Source: Candidatus Sphingomonas phytovorans | GTDB taxonomy: Bacteria > Pseudomonadota > Alphaproteobacteria > Sphingomonadales > Sphingomonadaceae | Reading direction: 5' to 3' | Assembly (NCBI GenBank): GCA_029202385.1 | Contig: CP119314.1 | Span: 2,172,501 to 2,236,500 of the forward strand | DNA: 64,000 nucleotides | Shown: piece by piece, positions 44,348 to 52,223 of the stretch | Numbering within the stretch: the first letter of the stretch is position 1 | Layout: each line of letters opens with the position of its first letter | Translations under genes and position numbers: made by a program | The notes under the pieces: model-generated | Database searches by the model: none | What the model saw: the letters and a program-made list of their open reading frames with translations, nothing else | What the model was told of the DNA's origin: nothing

Positions 44348-45314
44348 ATGCCGAAGAAGGAAATCGCGATCGTCATCCACGAAGGCGTGCAGGCGCTTGA
44401 TGTCGCCGGCCCGCTGGATGTCTTCGCGGAAGCGAACGGCTTTCTCCCGCCCGATGTCGGCTATCGCTGCCTCCTGGTCGCGGAACGGACCGCGCCAATC
44501 GCCGCTTCGAACGGCATGATGCTCGCCGCGCATCTGAGCTTCGCCGAGGCGACGCGTCCGTTTGACACAATGCTGGTCGCTGGCGGCCCTGCCCTACCCG
44601 ACGCCCCGGCTGACGAGACGATGTCGCGTTGGCTGCGCAGTCATGGCGCGCGGGCACGGCGTTACGGCTCGATCTGCACCGGCACCTTCGCGCTCGGCCA
44701 TGCCGGGCTGCTCGACAGCCGGACCGTGACCACCCATTGGCAGAATGCCGCGCGGCTCGCGGCGCGTTTTCCCCGCTGCCCGGGTCGAGCATGACCGTAT
44801 CTATATGCGTGACGGGGCCCTTGTGACTTCCGCCGGGGTAACGGCGGGAATCGACCTCGCGCTGGCGCTCGTGAGCGAGGATTACGGCGCCGCAGTCTCG
44901 CTCGCCTGCGCCAAGCGCCTCGTCGTGGTGGCGCAGCGGCAGGGTGGTCAATCCCAGTTCAGCCCGTTGCTGTTGCCGCCAAGCGACCCGACGACCCCGG
45001 TCGGCAAAGCGCGCGGCTATGTCATGAAGCATCTGACGGAGCCCTTTCCCGTCGAGCGGCTCGCCCAGATCGCCGGCACGAGCGTGCGCAACATCGCGCG
45101 ACTCTTCGTCAACGAACTCGGGGTGACGCCCCATGATTTCGTCGAGGGCGTCCGCCTAGATCAAGCGCGCAACCTGCTCGAAGCGACCGATCTCGCGCTC
45201 AAGGCTGTCGCCTTCGATTGCGGATTCGCGACACCCGATCAGATGCGAAGCGTCTTCCAGCGCCGGCTTGGACTCAGCCCGCTTCGGTATCGGGAGAGCT
45301 TCCGCCTCGCGTGA
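44348..45314 (+). pseudogene. GlxA-type AraC-family regulator, interrupted by a frameshift
   Basis: The first part (44348 to about 44770) encodes a DJ-1/PfpI-like domain: [30 protein letters not shown] and GSICTGTFALGHAGLLDSR. The second part (from about 44770, another frame) continues with FPAARVEHDRIYMRDG, the end of that domain, and an AraC DNA-binding domain (LAQIAGTSVRNIARLFVNEL, FDCGFATPDQMRSVFQRRLG). Together they make a normal GlxA-family protein of about 320 residues. The break is in the run TTTTCCCC at 44767-44774: one base too many. It may be a recent mutation, a sequencing error, or less likely a programmed slip. Codon use is normal on both sides. Confidence 0.85.
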
Positions 45315-45413
45315 CCTGCTCCCGCGAAATCAAGTCAGTGGCAGGGCGGCGAGCTGCTCGTCCATGGCGGGGCGGCATCTGACATCCGCACTCATTCCCC
45401 GATCGCCGCCCAC

Positions 45414-45442
45414 AAAAAAAGGGGCGGCATCGCTGCCGCCCC
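45414..45442 (-). terminator. Rho-independent terminator of the beta-barrel gene
   Basis: On the minus strand: GGGGCGGCA, four-base loop, TGCCGCCCC, then seven T. It lies 24 bases after the stop codon at 45466. Confidence 0.94.
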
Positions 45443-45465
45443 TCCCTTGTCCGTAGACCGGTCGA

Positions 45466-46080
45466 TCAGAAGCGGTAACCGAAGCCGATCAGGCCCTGGT
45501 GACGCTGCAGGCCGATATCCGCACCGAAGTCGTTGCCGGTGCTGTAGTGGGTGTAGAGATACTCGATCTTGGCATAGGTGTTCGCCGAGACCGGCAGCTC
45601 GTAACCGGCACCTGCGTGCCAGCCGTCCAGGTTGCCGCTCGCGGAGCTGCTGGCTGCCGGCGTGATGCTGCGATACGTTCCGGTCGCACGGCCATTGGTG
45701 TAGCCGCCCTTCACGTACAGCAGGCCGCTGCGCACGACGCCACCGGCGCGCACGCCCGCGGTGATGTTGCGGCCGGCCTTCAGGCAGACCTCGTTATTGG
45801 TGGTTACGCGGGCGCACTTCTTGGTGGTCGCGCCTTCGATACCGGCATAGGCGCCGATGACGAAGCCCGAGTTGGTGGCATAGTCGTACCCGACCTCGCC
45901 GCCGAACGCGAAACCGACCTTCGAAGCGCTTTCGCCGCCGGCCTTCAGCACCACATCGTCGACGCCGATACGCGCCTCGACGCGTGCGCCGCCCTTGAAT
46001 TCAGGCGCTTCGTCCTGCGCCATGGCGGGCGTGGCGATGACGAGTGCCGCGACGGACGCGAAAAGAAACTTGGTGTTCAT
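45466..46080 (-). CDS. Outer-membrane beta-barrel protein, OmpA-like porin family (204 aa)
   Basis: After a signal peptide (MNTKFLFASVAALVIATPAMAQ) the protein is made of about eight amphipathic strands: RVEARIGVDDVVL, VGFAFGGEVGYDYA, GFVIGAYAGIEG, NITAGVRAGGVV, LLYVKGGYTNG, WHAGAGYELPV, TYAKIEYLYTHY and LIGFGYRF. The terminal Phe and GYRF ending fit barrel assembly. This is the short eight-stranded family also seen as Omp25-like proteins in alphaproteobacteria. Two cysteines in a loop (KKCARV, EVCLK) may form a disulfide. It is monocistronic with AT-rich upstream sequence. Confidence 0.9.
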   Translation of the reverse strand: MNTKFLFASVAALVIATPAMAQDEAPEFKGGARVEARIGVDDVVLKAGGESASKVGFAFGGEVGYDYATNSGFVIGAYAGIEGATTKKCARVTTNNEVCLKAGRNITAGVRAGGVVRSGLLYVKGGYTNGRATGTYRSITPAASSSASGNLDGWHAGAGYELPVSANTYAKIEYLYTHYSTGNDFGADIGLQRHQGLIGFGYRF

Positions 46081-46287
46081 ATATTCCCCCGGTGGAGTTG
46101 TTTATCGAATTGGCCGCTCGTTGACGGCGGGGCGACCCCTATTTGTTCCGTGATGCAATGCAACAAAAATGCAACAATATGGTCCGCGACCCGGGTCTTT
46201 TCCGAAAGTGTGTTGCCCGACTGCAACACCGGAATTCCGGTTTCACCACTTCTGTTCGGCGCCCCTGTCCGGCGCCCCTGTCCAGCG
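46081..46287. other. Intergenic region upstream of the beta-barrel gene
   Basis: The stretch 46140-46240 is AT-richer and includes the repeated phrase ATGCAACA, and probably holds the barrel gene's promoter. Next to the copD end, the 13-mer GGCGCCCCTGTCC occurs twice in direct tandem (about 46258-46283). No gene is supported. Confidence 0.45.
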
Positions 46288-47193
46288 CTACGCCACCGAA
46301 GGCGGTGCAAGCGTCCCCAACCACGCGACAAGGGCGAGGATGATCGTCGCCGCGCCGGTTTCGAGCAGGATGCTGGTGCGCAGGGCCCTCGCGACTTCCC
46401 CGATATCCCGGGGCGTTTGCGCTGCAGCAAATTTCGGCACGAGACGCCAGCGATTGGCGCCCGCGAAGGCGAGCATCGCAGCGAACAGCAGCAGCTTCGC
46501 GATCAGCAGCCGGCCATATGCCGTGTCCGGCAGGAGGTGCAGCGCTGCCGGGCCGACGATCATCCCGATGTTGATCACGCCGGTCGCGACGATCAGCGCG
46601 ACCAGCACCGAACCGGCGACCGCGAAGCGGTCAAGGGCCAGCCGGGCATCGGCCACCGCCGCCTCGCTGTCAAAGGGTGACGCGAGCATGCCGAGCAGCA
46701 TGGCAAACGCCCCGACCCAGGCCCCCGCCGCCATCAGGTGCACGGCGTCCGACAGACGATGGATCGCGCCCCACACCCCCTCGACGACTGCGGCGTGCCC
46801 GGTCCAGGCGAGCGTGGCGAGCGCGAACGCCGCCATCATGGCGACGGGCCAGCGCGCCACTTCGCTCCGTATCGTCAGGGCAAGCACGAGCCCGATGGCC
46901 AGCGCCGCCATCCGCAGAAGGAACGCGCCGCCTGGCGCCGTATCCACCAGCACGAAGCGCATCGTTTCACGGTCGAGGCCGGCGATCGGCACGCCTGCCA
47001 TCTCAGCTGTCATCGCAACGAAAGCGGCGGCGCTCAGGACCAGCCCGAGCCCCGCCAGCGTCGTTAAAATCCCTCGCGGCCGGATGCGCGGGTGCCTGCG
47101 GGGCCCGTGGAGCGGATAGACCGCCAGCCCGAACAACAGCATCAGGTCGGCATAGACGCCGAACCTGAGTCCGATCTGCACCCAGCCGCTCAC
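46288..47193 (-). CDS. copD: CopD-family copper transport membrane protein (301 aa)
   Basis: The protein has eight or so membrane helices, with the CopD-domain block WTGHAAVVEGVWGAIHRLSD and AVHLMAAGAWVGAFAMLLGM, where conserved His and Met residues sit in helices. CopD is the inner-membrane partner of the periplasmic copper carrier CopC and is thought to move copper into the cytoplasm or membrane. The GTG start at 47193 lies 3 bases after the copC stop, so the pair is one operon reading away from the sigma-factor module. Confidence 0.92.
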   Translation of the reverse strand: MSGWVQIGLRFGVYADLMLLFGLAVYPLHGPRRHPRIRPRGILTTLAGLGLVLSAAAFVAMTAEMAGVPIAGLDRETMRFVLVDTAPGGAFLLRMAALAIGLVLALTIRSEVARWPVAMMAAFALATLAWTGHAAVVEGVWGAIHRLSDAVHLMAAGAWVGAFAMLLGMLASPFDSEAAVADARLALDRFAVAGSVLVALIVATGVINIGMIVGPAALHLLPDTAYGRLLIAKLLLFAAMLAFAGANRWRLVPKFAAAQTPRDIGEVARALRTSILLETGAATIILALVAWLGTLAPPSVA

Positions 47194-47196
47194 ACC

Positions 47197-47583
47197 CTAT
47201 TTTACCGAAAAGCTGTGCGCGCCCGTGATCCGGTGCGTGTCAGCGCTGACCACGATCCAGTCGGCGCGATAGGTGCCGGCCGGAAGCGGCTTCGCCATGG
47301 TCAGCACGATCGACTTGCCGTCGGCCCCGATGGCGCTCGTCACGCCGGTCATCTTCATCGGCCCGTGATTGGCCATGCCCGGCATGCCCGTCATGGTCAG
47401 CGTCGCGCTCGACAACGCCGGCATCAGCCGCTCGCTGAAGGTCAACTTGACGGTGCTCGTCCGCGCGACCGTCGCGTCGGCGGCGGGGACCGCGGCGACC
47501 AGCCTTGGGTGCGCCAGGGCTGCGCCGGGCGCCATCGCGGAGACGAGGGCAGCAATGATCGCAACGGCCGGATTGAACTTCAT
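47197..47583 (-). CDS. copC: Periplasmic copper-binding protein CopC (128 aa)
   Basis: A signal peptide (MKFNPAVAIIAALVSAMAPGAALA) ends just before the mature N-terminal His (HPRLVAAVPAADATV), which is the copper ligand of the CopC fold. The beta-sandwich continues with VKLTFSERLMPALSSATLTM, a Met/His segment (GMPGMANHGPMKM) and DWIVVSADTHRITGAHSF, where later histidines complete the copper(II) site. GGAG precedes the ATG at 47583. Upstream, on the minus strand, is the element GAGGG, 15 bases, GCGTATCG, shared with two other copper-locus promoters. Confidence 0.94.
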   Translation of the reverse strand: MKFNPAVAIIAALVSAMAPGAALAHPRLVAAVPAADATVARTSTVKLTFSERLMPALSSATLTMTGMPGMANHGPMKMTGVTSAIGADGKSIVLTMAKPLPAGTYRADWIVVSADTHRITGAHSFSVK

Positions 47584-47610
47584 GTCGAACTCCTGTGGAA
47601 TATACTCGGA

Positions 47611-47638
47611 CGATACGCGACAGCGGCACACACCCCTC
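47611..47638 (-). promoter_or_regulatory. Predicted ECF-sigma promoter of copCD
   Basis: Minus strand: GAGGG (47638-47634), exactly 15 bases, GCGTATCG (47618-47611), 27 bases before the copC start. The identical spacing and elements recur at 47649-47676 and 49005-49031. Confidence 0.7.
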
Positions 47639-47648
47639 ACCCGAATCC

Positions 47649-47676
47649 GAGGGATTTTATCCTGCGGTGCGTATCG
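47649..47676 (+). promoter_or_regulatory. Predicted ECF-sigma promoter of the cnrYXH-type operon
   Basis: GAGGG (47649-47653), 15 bases, GCGTATCG (47669-47676), 21 bases before the first start codon. This is the expected autoregulation signal for an ECF sigma operon. Confidence 0.72.
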
Positions 47677-47697
47677 GGCGGGACAGAAAGGCAGATC

Positions 47698-47976
47698 ATG
47701 GGCAACAATATCGACGACGCGCTGGCGCGCCTTTCCTCGGCCACGCCGCATGAAGGCCTTGCCGGGCTGGAAGACCGCGTGCTGGGCGCGATCTCGAGCC
47801 AGCCGGCGTCAGGCCTCGGCACGGGCGCGACCCTGGCCGCCACTGGCCTGGCGCTTGTCCTGGGACTGGTCAGCAACGCCATTCCATCGTCCGCCGCGCG
47901 GGCCGCGCCCGCTCTGTCGCCGCTTGGCGCGCCAAGCCCACTCGCGCCGTCGGCCTTGCTGGGCGGCACGCAATGA
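47698..47976 (+). CDS. Small membrane protein, candidate CnrY-type anti-sigma factor (92 aa)
   Basis: The 92-residue protein has a cytoplasmic N-terminal segment (NNIDDALARLSSATPHEGLA, GLEDRVLGAISSQ), one membrane helix (LAATGLALVLGLVSNAIP, about residues 48-65) and a Pro/Ala-rich periplasmic tail. The size, topology and position before CnrX-like and ECF-sigma genes match CnrY of the cobalt/nickel module of Cupriavidus, which binds the sigma factor with its short N-terminus. Sequence similarity is too weak to call by itself; the call rests on context. The stop overlaps the next start (ATGA). Confidence 0.72.
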   Translation: MGNNIDDALARLSSATPHEGLAGLEDRVLGAISSQPASGLGTGATLAATGLALVLGLVSNAIPSSAARAAPALSPLGAPSPLAPSALLGGTQ

Positions 47977-48410
47977 CTCCGTTCCGCCTCGCCCTCGTCG
48001 CGATCCTCGCCTTTGCCGCCGCCGTCACGGGCGTGCTGGTCGGTCGGCATTTCGTTGCCGCACCGGTGCAGTCCGGGGTGGATCTCCACGCCGTGCTGCA
48101 CGACCAGCTGACGCTCGACGCTGATCAGGAACGTCGGCTGCACGTGCTGGAGGACGGTTTCGCGGTGCGCCGCCGCGCACTCGAAGGGGAAATGCGCGCC
48201 GAGAATGCCCGCCTCGCCCGGGCGATCGCCGCCGAACATGGCAATGGTCCCGGCGTCTCGGCCGCGGTCGACGCCTCGCACCGCACCATGGGCGAGCTGC
48301 AGAAGGAAACGCTGGCGCATATCTTCGCGATGCGGGGCCTGCTCCGGCCCGATCAGACGGCGACGTTCGACGCCGCAGTCACCAGGGCGCTGACCGAAGA
48401 CGCGCGGTGA
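47973..48410 (+). CDS. Periplasmic metal sensor, CnrX-like (145 aa)
   Basis: An N-terminal membrane anchor (RLALVAILAFAAAVTGVLVG) is followed by an all-helical periplasmic domain: VDLHAVLHDQLTLDADQE, LEDGFAVRRRALEGEMRAEN, ELQKETLAHIFAMRGLLRPD. The LHxxLH pair and the later His and Met are the positions that bind metal in CnrX. It has the Metal_resist/Spy-like fold. It would sense periplasmic metal and release the anti-sigma block. Overlaps on both sides (ATGA and GTGA) keep its dose matched to the anti-sigma and sigma factors. Because the surrounding genes are copper genes, copper is the likely signal. Confidence 0.85.
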   Translation: MTPFRLALVAILAFAAAVTGVLVGRHFVAAPVQSGVDLHAVLHDQLTLDADQERRLHVLEDGFAVRRRALEGEMRAENARLARAIAAEHGNGPGVSAAVDASHRTMGELQKETLAHIFAMRGLLRPDQTATFDAAVTRALTEDAR

Positions 48411-48976
48411 GCAACGGGATTGCCGACAGGTCGGACGGCGAGCTCGCCGCCCTGTGCCTGGCGGGCCAGCGCCGCGCCTTTGCGGAGATCGTGCGCCGGC
48501 ACAAGGCGCCGCTCCACCGTCTGGTCGCACGGCTCATCGGCGACGAGGAGGAAGCGCTCGATGTCGTCCAGGAAGCGTTTGTCTCCGCCCACGACGCGCT
48601 GCGCCGTTATGATCCGGCACGGCCGATGCGCGCCTGGCTGGCACGCATCGCGATCAACAAGGCGCGCGACTGGCGGCGGCGGCGGATCGTCCGCCGCCTG
48701 ATCTCCGTGGTGCTGCCGCTCGACCATGCCCTGGACGCCGCGGACGATGTCCCGTCAATCGAGACGCAGGCCGCTGACCGGCAGGAACTCGATCGAGTCG
48801 CGGCGGCGCTCGCGACCCTGCCGGGCAATCTGCGCGAAGTGCTGGTGCTGCGCACGATCGAGGGCCTGACCCAGGCCGAGACCGCCGGCATCCTCGCGAT
48901 CAGCGAAAAGGCGGTCGAGACGCGTCTCTACCGCGCACGGCAGAAGCTGGCGGATCGGCTTGGCGACACGGCCTGA
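48407..48976 (+). CDS. ECF RNA polymerase sigma factor, CnrH-like (189 aa)
   Basis: Region 2 is visible in FAEIVRRHKAPLHRLVARLI and DVVQEAFVSAHDALRRYDP; region 4 in LPGNLREVLVLRTIEGLTQA and ISEKAVETRLYRARQKL. The 189-residue length is standard. It is the last gene of the anti-sigma, sensor, sigma unit and starts with GTG overlapping the sensor stop. The same promoter-like element lies before its own operon, before copCD and before copA, so it probably directs all three copper-locus transcripts. Co/Ni-type sigma factors of this group are known from Cupriavidus; a copper regulon is an inference here. Confidence 0.9.
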   Translation: MSNGIADRSDGELAALCLAGQRRAFAEIVRRHKAPLHRLVARLIGDEEEALDVVQEAFVSAHDALRRYDPARPMRAWLARIAINKARDWRRRRIVRRLISVVLPLDHALDAADDVPSIETQAADRQELDRVAAALATLPGNLREVLVLRTIEGLTQAETAGILAISEKAVETRLYRARQKLADRLGDTA

Positions 48977-49004
48977 CCCTCCGGACTATCTGCCCGGTTT
49001 TTTC

Positions 49005-49031
49005 GAGGGCTGGCCGGAGGGCCCGCGTATC
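49005..49031 (+). promoter_or_regulatory. Predicted ECF-sigma promoter of copAB
   Basis: GAGGG (49005-49009), 15 bases, GCGTATC (49025-49031), in the gap between the sigma gene and copA. The implied transcript start falls at or after about 49038, which rules out the ATG at 49036 as a normal start for copA. Confidence 0.7.
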
Positions 49032-49062
49032 TTCCATGACTCATCCACCCGCAGGACCTGAA

Positions 49063-50928
49063 ATGACCGCATTGATCGACCGCCGGACCCTTTTGCGCGG
49101 CGGTGCCGCCCTGGGCGGGACGGCAGCTCTCGCCCCCTGGTTCCCGGCCTGGGCTCAGCCGGTATCAGCCGGCATCGTGCGGCCCCTGCCGACCGTGTCC
49201 GGCGACGACATCCATTTGCGCATCGCCCACCAGATGTTGGCCATCGACGGCCGGACAAGCCACGCCATCGGCGTCAACGGCACCGTGCCGGCTCCGCTCA
49301 TCCGCCTGCGCGAAGGGCAGACCGTCCGCCTGCATGTCGAGAACGCGCTCGACGAGGACAGTTCGATCCACTGGCACGGACTCATCCTGCCGTTCCAGAT
49401 GGACGGCGTTCCCGGCGTCAGCTTTCCCGGCATCAGGCCCCGCTCGACCTTCACCTATGAATTCCCGGTCAGGCAGGTCGGCACCTATTGGTATCACAGC
49501 CATTCGGGCCTGCAGGAGCAGCTCGGCCATTACGGCCCGATCGTCATCGATCCGGCGAGCGAGGACCCGATCAGGTCGGACCGCGAGCATGTCGTCCTGC
49601 TGTCCGACCATAGCCAGCTCCACCCCCATATGATCTTCAAGAAGCTCAAGCTTCAGGGCGGCTATTTCAACTACCAGAAACAGACGCTCGCCGGCCTCCT
49701 CGCCGGCAAGGACCAGCCGCTCAAGGACCGCCTGGCCTGGGGCGGCATGCGTATGGATTCGACCGACGTCTCCGACGTGACGGGATCGACCTATTCCTAT
49801 CTGGTCAACGGTCACGGCCCACAGGACAATTGGACGGCCCTGTTCACGCCGGGCGAGCGTGTGCGGCTGCGCATCATCAACGCCTCGGCGATGACGACCT
49901 TCAACGTCCGTATTCCCGGCCTCAGGCTGACCGTGGTGCAGGCCGACGGCCTCAACGTCCGCCCGGTGACCGTCGACGAGATCCAGGTCGCCGTCGCCGA
50001 GACCTATGACGTCATCGTCGAGCCCGTCGACGACCGTGCCTATACCCTGGTCGGCGAGACCGTCGACCGCTCGGGCATGGCCCGCGCCACGCTGGCCCCG
50101 CGCGCGGGAATGGCGGCCGAGGTGCCGCCCCTGCGCAAGCGCCCCATCGCCACCATGAAGGACATGGGCATGGATATGGGTGGGGATATGGCTGGGGGCG
50201 ACATGGCGGCGATGCCCGGCATGGATCACGGCGCGTCCCCCGCCCCGGCGTCAGCCTGCGCGCCCGAACATGCCGCGATGGGCCATTGCACCCCCACCCC
50301 TCCCGCGGGAGCACCTGTGGTCGACCATGCCGCCATGGGCCACGGCGCGGCCGGATCAGGCGGCATGAAGCATTCGATGCGCGATTTCTCCAACGCGCCC
50401 GGCGTCAGCAAGACGCCGACCGTCCAGACCATCTCGCCGATGCCAGTCGACCGCACCGGAGAGCCGGGCCAGGGCCTGGGCAATGTCGGCCACAAGGTGC
50501 TGGTCTATCGCGACCTGATCGCGGTGGATCGCAACCCGGATGTCCGCGCGCCCGATCGCGCGATGCAGATCCACCTCACCGGCAACATGGAACGTTATAT
50601 GTGGGCGTTCGACGGCCAGAAGCTGAACGAGGTGAAGCACCCGATCCCGTTCCTGAAGGACGAGCGGGTCCGGGTCACCTTGGTCAACGATACGATGATG
50701 GGCCACCCGATCCATCTCCACGGGCATTTCTTCGAACTCGTGACCGGGCACGGCGAATACGCTCCGCGCAAGCACACCGTGCAGGTTCAGCCCGGCGGCA
50801 CCGTGACGTTCGATGTCACTACCGATGCCGTCGGCGACTGGGCGTTTCACTGCCACCTGCTCTACCATATGCATGCCGGCATGATGCAGGTCGTGACCGT
50901 TCGGCCGCGCGGGGGAGAGCAGGCATGA
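49063..50928 (+). CDS. copA: Copper-resistance multicopper oxidase CopA (621 aa)
   Basis: It oxidises or sequesters copper in the periplasm. A Tat signal (DRRTLLRGGAALGGTAALA) is followed by three cupredoxin domains. Copper ligands appear in SSIHWHGLILP, GTYWYHSHSGLQEQ, HPIHLHGHFFEL and AFHCHLLYHMHAGM. A Met/His-rich linker (about residues 363-430: KDMGMDMGGDMAGGDM and following) includes the motif CAPEHAAMGHCTP at residues 399-411, also found twice in CopB. The start at 49063 is preferred over 49036 because AGGA lies upstream and the predicted promoter ends at 49031. The copB start overlaps its stop (ATGA). Confidence 0.96.
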   Translation: MTALIDRRTLLRGGAALGGTAALAPWFPAWAQPVSAGIVRPLPTVSGDDIHLRIAHQMLAIDGRTSHAIGVNGTVPAPLIRLREGQTVRLHVENALDEDSSIHWHGLILPFQMDGVPGVSFPGIRPRSTFTYEFPVRQVGTYWYHSHSGLQEQLGHYGPIVIDPASEDPIRSDREHVVLLSDHSQLHPHMIFKKLKLQGGYFNYQKQTLAGLLAGKDQPLKDRLAWGGMRMDSTDVSDVTGSTYSYLVNGHGPQDNWTALFTPGERVRLRIINASAMTTFNVRIPGLRLTVVQADGLNVRPVTVDEIQVAVAETYDVIVEPVDDRAYTLVGETVDRSGMARATLAPRAGMAAEVPPLRKRPIATMKDMGMDMGGDMAGGDMAAMPGMDHGASPAPASACAPEHAAMGHCTPTPPAGAPVVDHAAMGHGAAGSGGMKHSMRDFSNAPGVSKTPTVQTISPMPVDRTGEPGQGLGNVGHKVLVYRDLIAVDRNPDVRAPDRAMQIHLTGNMERYMWAFDGQKLNEVKHPIPFLKDERVRVTLVNDTMMGHPIHLHGHFFELVTGHGEYAPRKHTVQVQPGGTVTFDVTTDAVGDWAFHCHLLYHMHAGMMQVVTVRPRGGEQA

Positions 50929-52184
50929 GCCCGCTCCTGCTCCTCGCGACCGCCTCGGCGATCGCCCTCGCCCCTCCCGCGGCAGCGCAGACCATGGATC
51001 ATTCCAGCATGCCGGGCATGGCCATGCCGGCCAAGGTTAAGCCGAAGGCGAAACCGGCGACGCGGTCCGGGAAACCAAAGGCAAAACCCGTCAGCAAAGC
51101 GGCCCGTAAACCCATCGTGCCCATCGCCACGCCGGATTGTCCGCCCGAGCACGCGGCGATGGGGCATTGCACCCCCGCCGGATCGACCCCGCCAGCACCA
51201 ACGCCGACCGATCCCCATGCCGGCCACGACATGTCCTCGATGCCCGGCATGAGCCGGCCCGCCGCGCCGGCGACGCCGGTCGCCACCGACCCCGAATGCC
51301 CGCCCGAACATGCGGCAATGGGCCATTGCACGCCGGCCAGCCCTGCCCCTGCGGCGCTCTCTCCTGCCAGTCAGGACATGGCGTCGATGCCGGGCATGGA
51401 GCAGGCAGCCCCGGACCTTGGTGCGGGCGGGACCGCCCTCCCCCCGGGCAATGCGCCGGCGCCGGCCGCGCCCGCTGCTGACTATGCCGATCGCATCTGG
51501 GGCAGCGAAGCGATGCGCGGCGCGCGCGACACGGTGCGCCGCGAACATGGCGGCGCCACCTTTTCGCAGATCATGTTCAACCTCGCGGAATATCAGGCCA
51601 ACAAGGGCCGCAACGGCTTCCGCTGGGATGCCGAGGGCTGGTTCGGCGGCGACATCGACCGGCTCGTCGTCAAGTCCGAAGGATCGGGCAGCTTCGGCGA
51701 AGGCGTCGGGCATGCCGAGGTCCAGGCGCTCTACAGCCGCGCGGTCGGCCCCTATTTCAACCTCCAGGCCGGTATCCGCCACGACATCCGGCCCGATCCG
51801 TCGCGCACCTATGCGACCATCGGCGTCGAGGGGCTCGCCCCCTATTGGTCCGAGGTCGAGGGCGCGCTGTTCCTCTCGAACAAGGGCGACCTGCTCGGGC
51901 GGGTCGAGGGCTATTATGATCAGCGCATCACCCAGCGCCTGATCCTTCAGCCCCGCGCAGAGATCAACCTGGCGGCGCAGGACGTGCCGGAAAACGGCAT
52001 CGGCGCCGGCGTGTCGGACATCGAGCTTGGCCTCAGGCTCCGTTACGAACTCGCGCGCGAATTCGCCCCCTATGTCGGCATCTCCTGGGATCGCAGTCTC
52101 GGCCGTACCGCCGATTTCGCCCGCGCCGCCGGGGAACGCCCATCCTCGACCAGCTTCGTGGCCGGCGTGCGCGCCTGGTTCTGA
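50925..52184 (+). CDS. copB: Outer-membrane copper-resistance protein CopB (419 aa)
   Basis: A signal peptide (MSPLLLLATASAIALAPPAAAQ) leads into a long Met/His/Pro/Lys-rich segment (to about residue 180) with two copies of the motif C-P-P-E-H-A-A-M-G-H-C-T-P (residues 72-84 and 125-137) and several SMPGM units. The C-terminal half is the CopB barrel: RDTVRREHGGATFSQIMFNL, GRNGFRWDAEGWFGGDIDRL, YFNLQAGIRHDIRP, LQPRAEINLAAQ, ending in a terminal Phe (VAGVRAWF). It works with CopA. The start at 50925 overlaps the copA stop; a longer frame upstream is only a shadow of copA. Confidence 0.94.
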   Translation: MSPLLLLATASAIALAPPAAAQTMDHSSMPGMAMPAKVKPKAKPATRSGKPKAKPVSKAARKPIVPIATPDCPPEHAAMGHCTPAGSTPPAPTPTDPHAGHDMSSMPGMSRPAAPATPVATDPECPPEHAAMGHCTPASPAPAALSPASQDMASMPGMEQAAPDLGAGGTALPPGNAPAPAAPAADYADRIWGSEAMRGARDTVRREHGGATFSQIMFNLAEYQANKGRNGFRWDAEGWFGGDIDRLVVKSEGSGSFGEGVGHAEVQALYSRAVGPYFNLQAGIRHDIRPDPSRTYATIGVEGLAPYWSEVEGALFLSNKGDLLGRVEGYYDQRITQRLILQPRAEINLAAQDVPENGIGAGVSDIELGLRLRYELAREFAPYVGISWDRSLGRTADFARAAGERPSSTSFVAGVRAWF

Positions 52185-52223
52185 CGGCACCGGGTGGAAG
52201 CATCCCTTGAAAGGAGACATGCA

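Noticed and set aside
49036..49062. Upstream ATG as the start of copA
   Set aside because: The predicted sigma-dependent promoter ends at 49031, so this ATG would be at or before the transcript start; the ATG at 49063 has AGGA upstream.
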